Shown: positions 8,764-17,877, numbered from the stretch's first letter. The stretch is 64,000 bases of DNA from an uncultured Pseudomonadota bacterium (GCA_902826225.1 CADEED010000006.1:1-64000), one strand, 5' to 3'. Program-made: numbers and translations. The notes: generated by a model not told the origin, from the sequence alone.

Positions 8764-8804
8764 CCCCGCGCAAAAGGGTGGAAAAATAGATCTGACCCCT
8801 TTTT
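8725..8804. repeat. REP-like inverted repeat doublet (family A)
   Basis: Two perfect 24-bp inverted arms, 8725-8748 and 8781-8804, are separated by 32 bp. Each contains GGGGTCAGATCTATTTTT or its complement. The same arm recurs at 14394-14479 and 37604-37686. This is the architecture of REP doublets (REPINs) mobilised by RAYT transposases. No RAYT gene lies in this window. Confidence 0.85.
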
Positions 8805-8806
8805 GA

Positions 8807-9190
8807 TCACGTGAAGATTGCCATTGCCGTCGTCAACGGGCTGAATCCAAGCGCTCGGTAGAAGCCTTCCTTCCCCGCCGCCGCGTACAGCACCACCTTC
8901 CGATGCCCTTCGACGAGCCGGTACATCTGCTGCATCAGTTCGCGGCCCAGACCCTTGCCCTGGTAGTCGGGGTGGATCGCGACGTCCGCGATGTACGCGC
9001 AGTCGATGCCATCGGCGATCGCACGGCCGGCACCGACGAGCTTCTCTCCGTCGAACACGAACAACTTGTAGCGGCTGTTCGTGAACGCAATCCGCAGGTC
9101 GTCCGGCTTCTTGGTGCCGAGAGGCGCGATCCGGTAGAGCTCGGCGAGCTCGCTCCAGCGGATCGCGCCCTGCTCAAACACCCACTGCAC
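8807..9190 (-). CDS. GNAT family N-acetyltransferase
   Basis: This 127-residue protein starts at GTG 9190, with a GGAG about 7 bp upstream. The acetyl-CoA-binding motif A is clear: DVAIHPDYQGKGLGRELMQQM, with the Q/R-x-x-G-x-G/A loop as QGKGLG. The C-terminal YAAAGKEGFYRALGF motif B completes a compact GNAT fold. The substrate cannot be predicted. The start overlaps the end of the small membrane protein gene by 17 bp, indicating co-translation. The stop codon lies immediately beside a REP doublet. Confidence 0.87.
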   Translation of the reverse strand: MQWVFEQGAIRWSELAELYRIAPLGTKKPDDLRIAFTNSRYKLFVFDGEKLVGAGRAIADGIDCAYIADVAIHPDYQGKGLGRELMQQMYRLVEGHRKVVLYAAAGKEGFYRALGFSPLTTAMAIFT

Positions 9191-9374
9191 GGCCGGCTCC
9201 GAGGTTCTCGGCGACGGCGCGGAATTCGACGGGATTCTGCGCCGCCGCGTTCTGGTAGGGATGCGGAGCGACGGTCACGAGCACGAGCATCGCGGCGAGC
9301 CCCGAGAAGGCGGCGCTGAGACCGATGACTTCCCGCGGCTCCGGGACCGGCAGTTTGTTCTGATTCTGGGACAT
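9174..9374 (-). CDS. Small single-helix membrane protein, unknown
   Basis: This 66-residue reading frame starts at ATG 9374, preceded by a very good AAGGAG site. It contains one hydrophobic helix (VIGLSAAFSGLAAMLVLVTVA), then a polar tail rich in Asn and Glu. It overlaps the downstream GNAT gene by 17 bp, so the two form a small operon. That operon is divergent from the MocR-type regulator, which may control it. No family is recognised. Confidence 0.65.
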   Translation of the reverse strand: MSQNQNKLPVPEPREVIGLSAAFSGLAAMLVLVTVAPHPYQNAAAQNPVEFRAVAENLGAGRAVGV

Positions 9375-9469
9375 GGCTGTTCTCCTTGCGGCTGAGTGGT
9401 TTCGTCCTGGCACGGTCGAAATCATAGGAGTACGCTGGACCCATTAGATCGCCAGTTTCCGGAGATTCA

Positions 9470-10948
9470 ATGGAACCAGTTTTTCCACTCGACCTGAAGC
9501 TGCCGGCGCGCGGCGCGGGCCACATCACGCGCGACCTCCACCAACAGCTGCGCGACGCCATCGTCGAAGGCCGGCTCGCCGCCGGATTTCCCCTGCCCTC
9601 CACCCGCCGCGTCGCGGATTCGCTCGGCATCGGCCGCAACACGGCCGTCGCCGCCTATGACCTGCTGGTCGCAGAGGGTTACGTCCTGCCGCGACCGGGC
9701 GCCAAAGCCGTCGTCGCCGAGATCGCCGCGCGGCAGCGCACGGTGGCCCGCACCACCCGCTCCGTCGACCGAGCGAACTGGATCCACCCGGCGTGGGCCG
9801 CCTCCATTCCGTCCTTCGGATCACGAAAGGGACTGCCGGCGCGCAGCTTCCGCCTCGGTGTCCCCGAGCATCGCTACTTCCCGCACGCGCTCTGGCGTCG
9901 CCTCACCGCGCAGGTGCAGCGCCGCTACGCGCGTGCCGGTTTCGGTTTCGCGCCGACCGACGGAATGCCCGAGTTGCGCGCGGGCATCGCGCACCACATC
10001 GCGTTCGCGCGCGCCGTCGCCTGCTCCGCCGACGACATCATCGTCACCAGCTGCGCGCAGCAGGCCTTCTCGCTGATCGCGCTGGCGTTGATCACGCGCG
10101 AGCGGCGCTTCGTGGCGGTCGAGGACCCCGGCTATTCGCCGCTGCGCTCCGCGCTGCTCGGCGCGGGCGCAGAGCTCGTGCCCATTCCCGTCGACGACGA
10201 GGGAATGCAGGTCGATCGCATCCCGCCCAATGTCCGCATGATCTGCGTGACGCCTTCGCACCAGTCGCCCACCGGCGTCGCCTTGTCGCTGCGCCGGCGT
10301 GCCGCGCTGCTCGAGTTCGCCAGGGCCCATGACGCCGTGATCATCGAGGACGATTACGACGGCGAGTTCCGCTACGGCTCGCGGCCGCTCGATGCGTTGC
10401 AGACACTCGATCGAGACGCACGCGTGTTCTATGTCGGCACGTTCACCAAGAGCCTGTTCCCCGAACTGCGCAAGGGCTTCGTCGTCGCGCCGCGGTGGGC
10501 CGGGCCGGCACTCGTCGAGGTCAAGAACAAGACGGATTCGAACTGCGATGCGATCAACCAGTCCGTGCTCGCGGCATTCATCGCCGACGGACATCTCGCG
10601 CGCTACATGCGCCGCATGCGCAAGGTGTACGCCGAGCGGCACGCGGCGCTGGTCGAGGGACTCGAGCAGCAGCTCTCGCCCTGGCTCGAGACGATCCCCG
10701 CGGAAGCGGGTTTGCACGTCGCCGCGCGCATCCGCCGCAAACGCGACACGAATGCGATCTTCGAGGCGGCGCACCTGCACACGCCGGGCGTGGTGGCGAT
10801 GTCGAACTACTCGTGCGACCCGCAGGCCGCCAGGCGCGGCGCGGATGCCGTGGTCTTCGGGTTCGGGCTGATGGACGCGGGCGAGATCGGGCCGGCGCTG
10901 CTGAAGCTGCGCCGCGCGCTGGAGAAGACGGCGGCGGTCCGGGAGTGA
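9470..10948 (+). CDS. MocR/PdxR-type regulator (GntR HTH plus class I aminotransferase-like domain)
   Basis: This 492-residue protein starts at ATG 9470 after a CCGGAG site. Residues 15-80 form a GntR winged helix (LHQQLRDAIVEGRLAAGFPLPSTR..., AAYDLLVAEGYV). Residues ~120-490 are a fold-type I PLP domain with VEDPGYSPLR, TPSHQSPTG, IEDDYDGEFR and FTKSLFPELRKGF. The PLP Schiff-base lysine is predicted to be K327. Members sense PLP or amino-acid derivatives and usually regulate a divergent neighbour, which here would be the small membrane protein/GNAT pair. The specific effector is unknown. Confidence 0.9.
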   Translation: MEPVFPLDLKLPARGAGHITRDLHQQLRDAIVEGRLAAGFPLPSTRRVADSLGIGRNTAVAAYDLLVAEGYVLPRPGAKAVVAEIAARQRTVARTTRSVDRANWIHPAWAASIPSFGSRKGLPARSFRLGVPEHRYFPHALWRRLTAQVQRRYARAGFGFAPTDGMPELRAGIAHHIAFARAVACSADDIIVTSCAQQAFSLIALALITRERRFVAVEDPGYSPLRSALLGAGAELVPIPVDDEGMQVDRIPPNVRMICVTPSHQSPTGVALSLRRRAALLEFARAHDAVIIEDDYDGEFRYGSRPLDALQTLDRDARVFYVGTFTKSLFPELRKGFVVAPRWAGPALVEVKNKTDSNCDAINQSVLAAFIADGHLARYMRRMRKVYAERHAALVEGLEQQLSPWLETIPAEAGLHVAARIRRKRDTNAIFEAAHLHTPGVVAMSNYSCDPQAARRGADAVVFGFGLMDAGEIGPALLKLRRALEKTAAVRE

Positions 10949-10963
10949 GGGACAGTCCGCGGC

Positions 10964-11905
10964 CTATTTCTTCAGATACGGCGCGACATTCCCCTCGATC
11001 GCCTGGAACTCCACCTTCGCGAGCGGCAGCTTGCGGAACGCTTCCAGCATCACCTTCGCGGGCGGATCCGTGGGATCACCGCCGTCCGAGCCGTACAGGA
11101 TCCGCTTCGTGCCCATCTCGCGGATCTTCTGCACCACGTAGGCGGCGCGCGTGGGCGTGATATCCGCCGGCGCGACGAGTGCGGTGTCGAAGTACAGGTT
11201 CTTCACGCGCGGATCCCTGGCGGCGATCGCGGCCGCGAATACGCCGAGGGCTTCGTCTGCCGCCGGGTCGTCGGGATTCCCGCCGCCGGCGAAGTGCGCG
11301 ATCTGCACGACGACATCGGGCGCCGCCGTCATCAGCTCCTCGATGAACGCCGTCGCCTGAGCGGCTCCGAACGGGTGCGCCCGGCGAGTCCGCAGGTGCA
11401 CCACGATCGCGAGCTTGTTCGCGTTGGCGGCGCGGAACATGCGGCGCAGCATCGCCATGTCGGTCGGATCGTCGAGATCGACGTCGGAGTTGCCGAACTG
11501 CAGCTTGATTCCGCGGCCGAAACGTTTGTCGCGCGCGCAGCGCGCGAGCTCGCCGAGCGCGTACTCCTTGAGCGGGTTGAAACTGCAGAACGCGACGAGT
11601 CGCTGCGGGTACTTCGCTGCTTCGCGCGCCGTCCAGTCGTTTTCCTCGACGACTTTCGCGTACTCGTCGGTCGACCTCAGCGCCCCCGGACTGCCGTAGC
11701 GAAACGCGTTCGACAGCAGCACCGCGCGGCGGATGCCCGCGGCATCGAGCATCGCGATCATCGCCCTGGCGTCGATCGGCTTCTGGCCCTGCTCGGCCAT
11801 GTCTTTCGTGAGCAGGTGCTGGTGATGGTCCACCGGCGGACCGGGAGTCGCAGCCACCACGGCCGACGACAGGAAGACGAACAGCAATGTCGTTGAGAGT
11901 TTCAT
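10964..11905 (-). CDS. Exported amidohydrolase-family (TIM-barrel) metal-dependent hydrolase
   Basis: This 313-residue protein has a signal peptide (MKLSTTLLFVFLSSAVVAA). Metal-binding elements of the amidohydrolase_2 family follow: D-H-H-Q-H near residue 26, IKLQFGNSDVDLDD, IVVHLRTRR, QIAHFAGGG and, near the C-terminus, RILYGSDGGDPTD, where the Asp would be the catalytic/metal residue. It probably hydrolyses or decarboxylates a small carboxylic substrate in the periplasm. It starts 3 bp downstream of the GH9-like gene on the same strand and is presumably co-transcribed with it. Confidence 0.82.
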   Translation of the reverse strand: MKLSTTLLFVFLSSAVVAATPGPPVDHHQHLLTKDMAEQGQKPIDARAMIAMLDAAGIRRAVLLSNAFRYGSPGALRSTDEYAKVVEENDWTAREAAKYPQRLVAFCSFNPLKEYALGELARCARDKRFGRGIKLQFGNSDVDLDDPTDMAMLRRMFRAANANKLAIVVHLRTRRAHPFGAAQATAFIEELMTAAPDVVVQIAHFAGGGNPDDPAADEALGVFAAAIAARDPRVKNLYFDTALVAPADITPTRAAYVVQKIREMGTKRILYGSDGGDPTDPPAKVMLEAFRKLPLAKVEFQAIEGNVAPYLKK

Positions 11906-11908
11906 GAC

Positions 11909-14347
11909 TTACCGATTCAACACCTGGTCGGCTGCGAGCACGAGCAATAGATAGTCGGTGGTGCCGCGCCCCAGCACGTACTCCGTCTGCTGCCAGAAGA
12001 ACGGCCAGTGCTTGAGCTCCGGGAAGTCCGGCCGGATGAGCGCCGTGCCCGACGCGCTGCCGCCCGGAATGTGCGACCAGTCGGCGCGGTTGAATCCGTA
12101 CGCCGTCGTCAGCGACTTCGCGCCGACCCCGGATACGAACGACGCCGTGTTCGATCCCGGGTGCACGCCGAGGATGAAGCTCAGCGCCTGCAATGCGTAG
12201 GTTCGCGGGAACAGGTCCGGGAACGACAGATGCAACATCCACTGGTCCCAGCCGAAACGCTGGATGTTCCAGCCTGCGCCCCAGATGTCCGGCTTGTAGG
12301 GAACGCCATAGGGCGTTTCCCGCGCGAGCTGCTCCACTTTCATCCTGTAACCCGCCACGGCGTCGCGGATCGCCTTCGAGTACGCCGCATCTTTCACGAG
12401 CGGCAGCGAGCGGCCCACCATCCAGCCGACGTGATCGATGTTCGCCACGATGCCGTCGCGCTGCGAGATCAGCAGCTGGCGGTACTGGTCGTCTCTGGTC
12501 GCGAGCAGCAACTCCACGGCCGCTCCGACGCGAGCGACTTCCTTTTCCGGCCGCGCGCGCGCGTAGATCTCGATGGCCGCTTTCAGTGAGCGCGCGGCGA
12601 GAGCGTCGTTGTAGCCCTTGAGCGCCCGCGCCGTGGCGGCCAGCGCACCGGCGGTGAGCAGCTCGCGGCGCGGATTCTGTTCGGTGAACACCCAGCGGTC
12701 GTCGGGCGAACCGGGGAGCCCGACCGCGGGAGCGCCTGCCTCCGGCGTCTTCTTCGGATCGAAGACGAGGTTGTCCGTCATCAGCGCGCCATCGCCGAGG
12801 AACACGTACTGGCGCAGCGTGGGCTCGATGATGCCGCGGTACAGGCGGCCCAGCTTCTCGTAACCCGAGACGACCGACAGAGCCCCGTGCTCGAGCTGCT
12901 GCAGCACGTCGGGCTTGCCGTCCGGCTGGTGGATCTCGGTCACGAGATTCCTTTGATCGATGCTCGTGTTGTCGTAGTCGACGTGGAACAGCTCCCAGGC
13001 GAGCGCCAGCCCCATCATGGTGTCGGCCTGCGATTCGACGCGCATGTCCCAGTCACCGGCATCGTGCCAGCCGCCGCGGTTGAGATCCGCGATGGGCTCA
13101 CCCGGCTGATAGTGAGTGAGCGTCGACGCGCCCTGGGCGTAGCCGTCGAAGTGGACGTGATCGACCGGCGCCATGCGTGCGTCGTCCAGATGGCAGGCGC
13201 CGTGCCACAGGCGGTATTTCTCCAGCACCTTCATGTGGCACATCTGCGCCGGCAGGAAATACTCGAGTGTCGGCTGCCAGACTTCGCGCGCGAACACGTC
13301 GTCGCCGATGCGAAACGGATTCGAACGCAACTCGCCGTACTTCACCACGTAGAGGCCGGGCTCCTTCACCTCGCTGAAGTCGAGCACCGCGTACTGGTAG
13401 CGCAGGAACTGGCCCCACTCCGCGGGTTTGCGATCGATGATCGTCTTCACCTGCCCGACCTGGCCGATCTTCTGCAGGATCACGTGGGGCCGCGCCTCGT
13501 CGCGCCGATCGAGTTCGATGATCACCTGCTTGGGCTGCGCCGGGTGATAGCCGACCTGCGACACCTGGATCACGGGCGCGCGCATCCAGCCCGGCTTCGC
13601 CCGCGGCGTGATGCGCCACTCGATGGCGCCGGCCGTCGCGCCGGCCGGCGCCAGCGCGCGCGCGATGAACCAGCCATTGTTGTGATTGCCACGGCCGTCG
13701 AGTAACTCGATTTCGCCGCCTTTCAGCGATTCGATCGTCAGGTGGTAGAGCTCGGTTTCCGGAGCGACGTCGAGCCGCTTGCCGCGGGCGAGCGTCGGTA
13801 CCTCGCCGGGACCGCTGGGTTGCTGCTGGAAAACACCCTCGGCCTTTCCGAGCTGCCAGGACTTGCCGAACAGCAGCCCCGGAAACAGCTCGAGGTTGAA
13901 GCCGACCTTGCCGACCCAGTCCTTCGGGACGGGTTCGGTGAAGTCGACGCTCACGATGAGCGACTCGCCCTGCGGCCACGCGCGCACGGTGTACGCGAGT
14001 TTCAGATCCGGGTAGACGATGGGGTTGAAGCCCTTGCGATCGCGCTCCGGGTCCGGGTACGCCAGCGGCGCACGGATTTCCTGCTTCGCCGTGTCGACCT
14101 CGCGCTTGCCGGGTCTTGGAATCGGCGACCACTGTCCGGACGAGGGCTCGAGGCGCACGTCGCCGTTCGAGGCAATGCGCTCGTCGTGCATGATGATGCT
14201 GACGCCGCCCTGGTGGCCTTCCGGGTAGTAATCCTGGCCGACCATGATGTTGATGCCGGCGCGTTCGAAGTATTCGTGCGCGTTGAGTTTGAATTCGTCG
14301 GCGGCCGCGACCACCGGCAATAGTGCGATCAACCAGAATCCGCGCAT
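11909..14347 (-). CDS. Exported glycoside hydrolase family 9-type enzyme with N-terminal Ig-like domain
   Basis: This 812-residue protein starts at ATG 14347 after an AGGGGA site, with a short signal peptide (MRGFWLIALLPVVAAA). Residues ~20-255 are an extra beta-rich domain. An early-set CelD-N Ig-like domain begins near 262 (VSQVGYHPAQPKQVIIE) and leads into an (alpha/alpha)6 barrel. The family motif GGWHDAGDWD lies at 425-434, with the Asp pair expected to position the catalytic water. A C-terminal WQQTEYVLG could supply the acid glutamate. Known relatives act on beta-glucans, but the actual substrate is unclear. It heads a two-gene operon with the amidohydrolase. Confidence 0.83.
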   Translation of the reverse strand: MRGFWLIALLPVVAAADEFKLNAHEYFERAGINIMVGQDYYPEGHQGGVSIIMHDERIASNGDVRLEPSSGQWSPIPRPGKREVDTAKQEIRAPLAYPDPERDRKGFNPIVYPDLKLAYTVRAWPQGESLIVSVDFTEPVPKDWVGKVGFNLELFPGLLFGKSWQLGKAEGVFQQQPSGPGEVPTLARGKRLDVAPETELYHLTIESLKGGEIELLDGRGNHNNGWFIARALAPAGATAGAIEWRITPRAKPGWMRAPVIQVSQVGYHPAQPKQVIIELDRRDEARPHVILQKIGQVGQVKTIIDRKPAEWGQFLRYQYAVLDFSEVKEPGLYVVKYGELRSNPFRIGDDVFAREVWQPTLEYFLPAQMCHMKVLEKYRLWHGACHLDDARMAPVDHVHFDGYAQGASTLTHYQPGEPIADLNRGGWHDAGDWDMRVESQADTMMGLALAWELFHVDYDNTSIDQRNLVTEIHQPDGKPDVLQQLEHGALSVVSGYEKLGRLYRGIIEPTLRQYVFLGDGALMTDNLVFDPKKTPEAGAPAVGLPGSPDDRWVFTEQNPRRELLTAGALAATARALKGYNDALAARSLKAAIEIYARARPEKEVARVGAAVELLLATRDDQYRQLLISQRDGIVANIDHVGWMVGRSLPLVKDAAYSKAIRDAVAGYRMKVEQLARETPYGVPYKPDIWGAGWNIQRFGWDQWMLHLSFPDLFPRTYALQALSFILGVHPGSNTASFVSGVGAKSLTTAYGFNRADWSHIPGGSASGTALIRPDFPELKHWPFFWQQTEYVLGRGTTDYLLLVLAADQVLNR

Positions 14348-14393
14348 GAGGTCCCCTTCGTGTGCGAGGGGGAATGGTAGGGGAAAAGGGGTC

Positions 14394-14479
14394 GGAAAAA
14401 GGGGTCAGATCTATTTTTCGTCCGCTGCCAGCGAATTCTGCGCCGCCATGTCCGAAAAATAGATCTGACCCCTTTTTCC
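14394..14479. repeat. REP-like inverted repeat doublet (family A)
   Basis: Perfect 27-bp inverted arms, 14394-14420 and 14453-14479, share the GGGGTCAGATCTATTTTT core with the copies at 8.7 and 37.6 kb. A truncated extra copy of the arm (AAAAGGGGTCGG) lies immediately to the left at about 14384. The doublet sits between the GH9-like gene promoter region and the 3' end of the Zn peptidase gene. Confidence 0.87.
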
Positions 14480-14484
14480 CGTTC

Positions 14485-15522
14485 TCAGGCGGCGATCGTG
14501 CGCGGCGCCGCGCGGCGCGCGGCGCTCCGTACGACTTCGTGCACGAAGCGGAGTTTTCCGAGCACCGTCGGCGACAGCACGAAGGGATAGGCGTCCTTCA
14601 TGCCCATGCTGCGATTGAGGCTGTTCATCGCGAGCGTCACGGCATTCCAGCTCGCGGTCAGCGCATCGAAATCCGAGGTCGCGAGTCGCTCCGTCGAAAT
14701 CTTCTCGCCCGGCTGATCCGCCGCCGGCGCGCGCAGCGTGAGGCCGTGGCTGCGCGCGGTCTCCAGCGTATCGACCATATGCAGGTAGTGCGCCCAGGTC
14801 TCCGCCCAGTCTTCCCAAGGATGCATCGAGGCGTACGCGCTGATGAAACTCTCGTTCCAGTTCGCGGGCGGGCCCGATTCATAGTGCCGCGCGATCGCTT
14901 CTTCGTAGCTTTGCGATTCGTCGCCGAACAACGCGCGGAAGCCGTCGACGCGTTGGCCGTCCCGGATGATCCGGTCCCAGTAGTAGTGGCCGATCTCGTG
15001 CCGCAGGTGCCCGAGCACGGTTCGATACCCCTCGCCCATCTTCTCCCGCATGTTCTCGCGGAAGGCGAAATCCGCCTCGTCGACGTTGAGCGTGATCACG
15101 CCCTGCTCGTGCCCCGTCATGACCGGCTCTTCCGCCGTGCCCTTGAGGAACCGGAACGCAAGTCCCGTCGCCTCGTCGACCTTCCGGGAGACGACCGGTA
15201 GTTGGAGCGCGAACAGCGTGTACAACAGTCGGCGCTTGGCGGCTTCGATGCGCCGCCACGCCTGGTCGTTCGCCGGTTCCGACAGGTCCGGGATGACCTC
15301 GGACAGCCCGCAAGACACGCAGAAGTCGGGATCGCTGCTGACGGTCACGAGCCAGTTGCAGGCATCGTGATCCCGCCCGTTGCGACAGAGCAGTGCCGGC
15401 TCGAAGACTTGTACGAGGCGCGCGGCTTCCACGCTGTACGCCACGGCCACCCCGCAATGGACGCAACGGCTGTTCTCGAAGTACAGCGTTTGCTGACAAT
15501 TGTCGCAGGCGAAGAGGCGCAT
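14485..15522 (-). CDS. Zinc-ribbon plus zinc-binding metallopeptidase-like protein
   Basis: This 345-residue cytosolic protein begins with a treble-clef/zinc-ribbon (C6-x2-C9 and C20-x2-C23, plus C46, C55, C68 and C71). The C-terminal two thirds match the putative zinc-binding metallopeptidase family (PF10005 type), with H175-E-I-G-H179 as the gluzincin motif (GHLRHEIGHYYWDRII). The downstream block HPWEDWAETWAHYLHM would provide the third ligand. Full-length members are about this size. Peptidase activity has not been demonstrated for the family as far as I know. Confidence 0.85.
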   Translation of the reverse strand: MRLFACDNCQQTLYFENSRCVHCGVAVAYSVEAARLVQVFEPALLCRNGRDHDACNWLVTVSSDPDFCVSCGLSEVIPDLSEPANDQAWRRIEAAKRRLLYTLFALQLPVVSRKVDEATGLAFRFLKGTAEEPVMTGHEQGVITLNVDEADFAFRENMREKMGEGYRTVLGHLRHEIGHYYWDRIIRDGQRVDGFRALFGDESQSYEEAIARHYESGPPANWNESFISAYASMHPWEDWAETWAHYLHMVDTLETARSHGLTLRAPAADQPGEKISTERLATSDFDALTASWNAVTLAMNSLNRSMGMKDAYPFVLSPTVLGKLRFVHEVVRSAARRAAPRTIAA

Positions 15523-15687
15523 GGCGCGCGCATCGTGGGCGAGCGCAGTCCCCGGTGCAACCGGCGGGGCGAGCGCCGCTGGCGTGATGAATTCCTACGC
15601 GGGCGGGAACAGGCGCCCGGATCCCCGCCCCTCGTCGTTCGCGCGATTCCCCCGTGGGGCCACGCCCGATGCAACCGAAAGGACCGG

Positions 15688-16353
15688 ATGCCCGTCCAAG
15701 CCTGCATGAAAATGAGTTCCCTTGCCCTTGCACTGGTGGCGGTAGTGGCCTTCGCCGCGCCCACCGAGGCCCCCAGGCCCGAACGCGTCGTCGACGGCAC
15801 CACGGTGATTTCGGCACGCCATCCGCGGATGAACGTGAGCGTGCCGGCGGCCGCGCACTACGTTGGCGCGGAACGATGGAACCTCTACGACGTCGCGGAC
15901 TGCGAGATCCACGTGTTCGTCGAAGCCAATCGGCGGCGTGTCGTGCAGCGCTTCTACTGGGTGCAGTTCGAAGGCTACCTGCCGCACCTGCCATACAATC
16001 ACTACGACTACGCGAAGGACGCGCTGCGGCGCATCCAGGGACTCGACTTCCACGTCCGCGCGCGGTTCGGACCCACCGCCGAAACACCGCGACCGGACTC
16101 AGACTTCGAACGCGTCCGGAATCTGATCCTGGAGAGTGGCTACACGCTGCCGCCGCACATGATGAACGTGCGACTGGTCCACCTGCTCGACGGGAATCGC
16201 AAGGAATTGATGGTCATCTATTCGGAAGACCTCGCGCCGACCGGCTACACGTCCGAAGACCTGCGGGACGGAGACAAGCCGGCCGCCGCGTGGGGCGCCG
16301 TCGAGAAGGTACTGATCGAGCGGGCGTCGCGCCGCATCCGCTTCACTCACTGA
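15688..16353 (+). CDS. Exported hypothetical protein
   Basis: This 221-residue protein starts at ATG 15688 with GAAAGGA five bases upstream; an alternative ATG lies at 15706. The N-terminus is a signal peptide (MKMSSLALALVAVVAFAAP). The mature part is a mixed alpha/beta domain with no motif I recognise. Notable segments are VEANRRRVVQRFYWVQFEGYLP, MMNVRLVHLLDGNRKELMVIY and a C-terminal VEKVLIERASRRI. It is transcribed divergently from the Zn peptidase and converges on the halogenase gene, 3 bp away. Confidence 0.65.
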   Translation: MPVQACMKMSSLALALVAVVAFAAPTEAPRPERVVDGTTVISARHPRMNVSVPAAAHYVGAERWNLYDVADCEIHVFVEANRRRVVQRFYWVQFEGYLPHLPYNHYDYAKDALRRIQGLDFHVRARFGPTAETPRPDSDFERVRNLILESGYTLPPHMMNVRLVHLLDGNRKELMVIYSEDLAPTGYTSEDLRDGDKPAAAWGAVEKVLIERASRRIRFTH

Positions 16354-16356
16354 CGT

Positions 16357-17877
16357 TCACGGATTCCAGGCGCTCGCACTGGCGCCGCAATACTGCTTCA
16401 CGAAGTCCGCGTGGGTCGGCAACGCGTTCACGACCTGCGCGACGTGCGCGCGGTGCTTCGTCATGTACTCCTTGAGCTCACGATCGTTGACCTTGGCGAA
16501 GTGGTGATACGTCTCGGGCTTGATCCGCTGCCCCAGCATCACGGAGATCCAGGAGTCGACGGTGAAGAGTTCGCTGTCGTTCTTGTAGATGTATCCGCCC
16601 TTCCTGAAGAGATCGACGCGCTGGCGCAGCGAGTCCGGGATCTCCATGGATTTGCAGTGCCGCCAGAACGCCGTGTCCTCGCGCTCGGTGAAATGGTAGT
16701 GCATGCAGACGAAGTCGCGGATGCGTTCGATCTCGTAGCGCGACAGCTCGTTGTAGCGATCCGTCATCGGCTGGTTGACGCCGCCGAACGGGAAGAAGTG
16801 CGCGAGGCGCACCGCGGCGGTCATGATCATGTGGATGCTCGTCGACTCGAGCGGCTCGACGAAGCCGCTCGCGAGACCGAATGCGACCACGTTCCTGTTC
16901 CACGCCTTGAGACGCCGGCCCGCCTTGATCCGGATCAGCCAGGGATCCTTGACCGGCGTGCCGCCGGAATCCTGCAGTAGTTTGGCGCGCGCCTCGTCGT
17001 CGGACATGTACTTGCTGCAGAACACGACACCGTTGCCGACGCGATGCTGGACGGGGATGTTCCAGCGCCAACCCGCTTCGTGCGCGAAGCAGGCGGTGTA
17101 CGGTTCGGCGGGCCTGTCCACGATGGTCTGGAACGCGCAGGCGGAATCGCACGGCAGCCAGTGGTTCCAGTCCTCGAAGCCGGTCTTGAGCGCGCCCTCG
17201 ATGAGTACGCCGCGGAAACCCGTGCAGTCGATGAAGAATTCGCCCTCGACGAGGCGGCCGTCGGTCAGCTCGAGCGATTCGACGTCACCGGAGTTCTTCA
17301 GCCGCACGTCCTTGATCTTGCCCTCGAGACGCTTGACGCCCTTGGGCTCGGAGAGTTTGCGAAGATAGCGTGCGTAGAGCGCTGCGTCGAAGTGATACGC
17401 GTAGTTGATGCGCGGATTTTCGCGGAGCGCGAAGCGGTTCTTCATCGCCGCCAGCCACTCGTAGCAGTACTCGCCGATGTTGACCTGCGAGCCCTTCGCG
17501 ACGCTGTGGAGCCAGAAGTTGTGGAACTCCGCCATCCAGGTCGCCTGGCCATGACGGCCGAAGGGATGGATGTACTGATCGCCGATGCGCGCCCAGTTCT
17601 CGAACCAGATGCCCACCTTGAACGTGGCCGCGCACTCCGTCATGAAGTGCTTCTCGTCGATGCCCAGCAAATTGTGGAATGCGACGATGGGCGGAACGGT
17701 GGATTCACCGACGCCAACCGTGCCGATTTCCTCGGACTCGACCAGCGTGATGTCGAGCAGCTTGCCGAAGTGCGTGGACAGCGTCATCGCCGCCATCCAC
17801 CCCGCCGTGCCGCCGCCGGCAATGACGACTTTCTTGACCACGCCCGGCTGTGCCGGCGCGGATTCCACGTGGTTCAT
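16357..17877 (-). CDS. Flavin-dependent tryptophan-halogenase family protein (first)
   Basis: This 506-residue protein starts at ATG 17877 after an AAGGGGG site. The FADH2-binding G-G-G-T-A-G-W lies at 21-27 and the second flavin motif is GVGESTVPP. K87 is the expected halogenating lysine (PrnA K79 equivalent). The family signature W-x-W-x-I-P is W270-R-W-N-I-P275, and SGFVEPLESTSIH contains the active-site Glu. All key residues are kept. Halogenases of this branch in Sphingomonad/Steroidobacter-type loci often sit near glycan or TonB systems, and their substrates are mostly unknown. A flavin reductase partner is not in the window. Confidence 0.9.
   Translation of the reverse strand: MNHVESAPAQPGVVKKVVIAGGGTAGWMAAMTLSTHFGKLLDITLVESEEIGTVGVGESTVPPIVAFHNLLGIDEKHFMTECAATFKVGIWFENWARIGDQYIHPFGRHGQATWMAEFHNFWLHSVAKGSQVNIGEYCYEWLAAMKNRFALRENPRINYAYHFDAALYARYLRKLSEPKGVKRLEGKIKDVRLKNSGDVESLELTDGRLVEGEFFIDCTGFRGVLIEGALKTGFEDWNHWLPCDSACAFQTIVDRPAEPYTACFAHEAGWRWNIPVQHRVGNGVVFCSKYMSDDEARAKLLQDSGGTPVKDPWLIRIKAGRRLKAWNRNVVAFGLASGFVEPLESTSIHMIMTAAVRLAHFFPFGGVNQPMTDRYNELSRYEIERIRDFVCMHYHFTEREDTAFWRHCKSMEIPDSLRQRVDLFRKGGYIYKNDSELFTVDSWISVMLGQRIKPETYHHFAKVNDRELKEYMTKHRAHVAQVVNALPTHADFVKQYCGASASAWNP

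Noticed and set aside
13290-13340. GGATTCGAAC-like T-loop suggesting a tRNA
   Set aside because: It lies inside the GH9-like coding sequence and no acceptor or anticodon stem can be built around it.
14360-14410. Rho-independent terminator for the GH9-like gene
   Set aside because: It lies upstream, not downstream, of that gene, and the palindromic signal belongs to the REP family.
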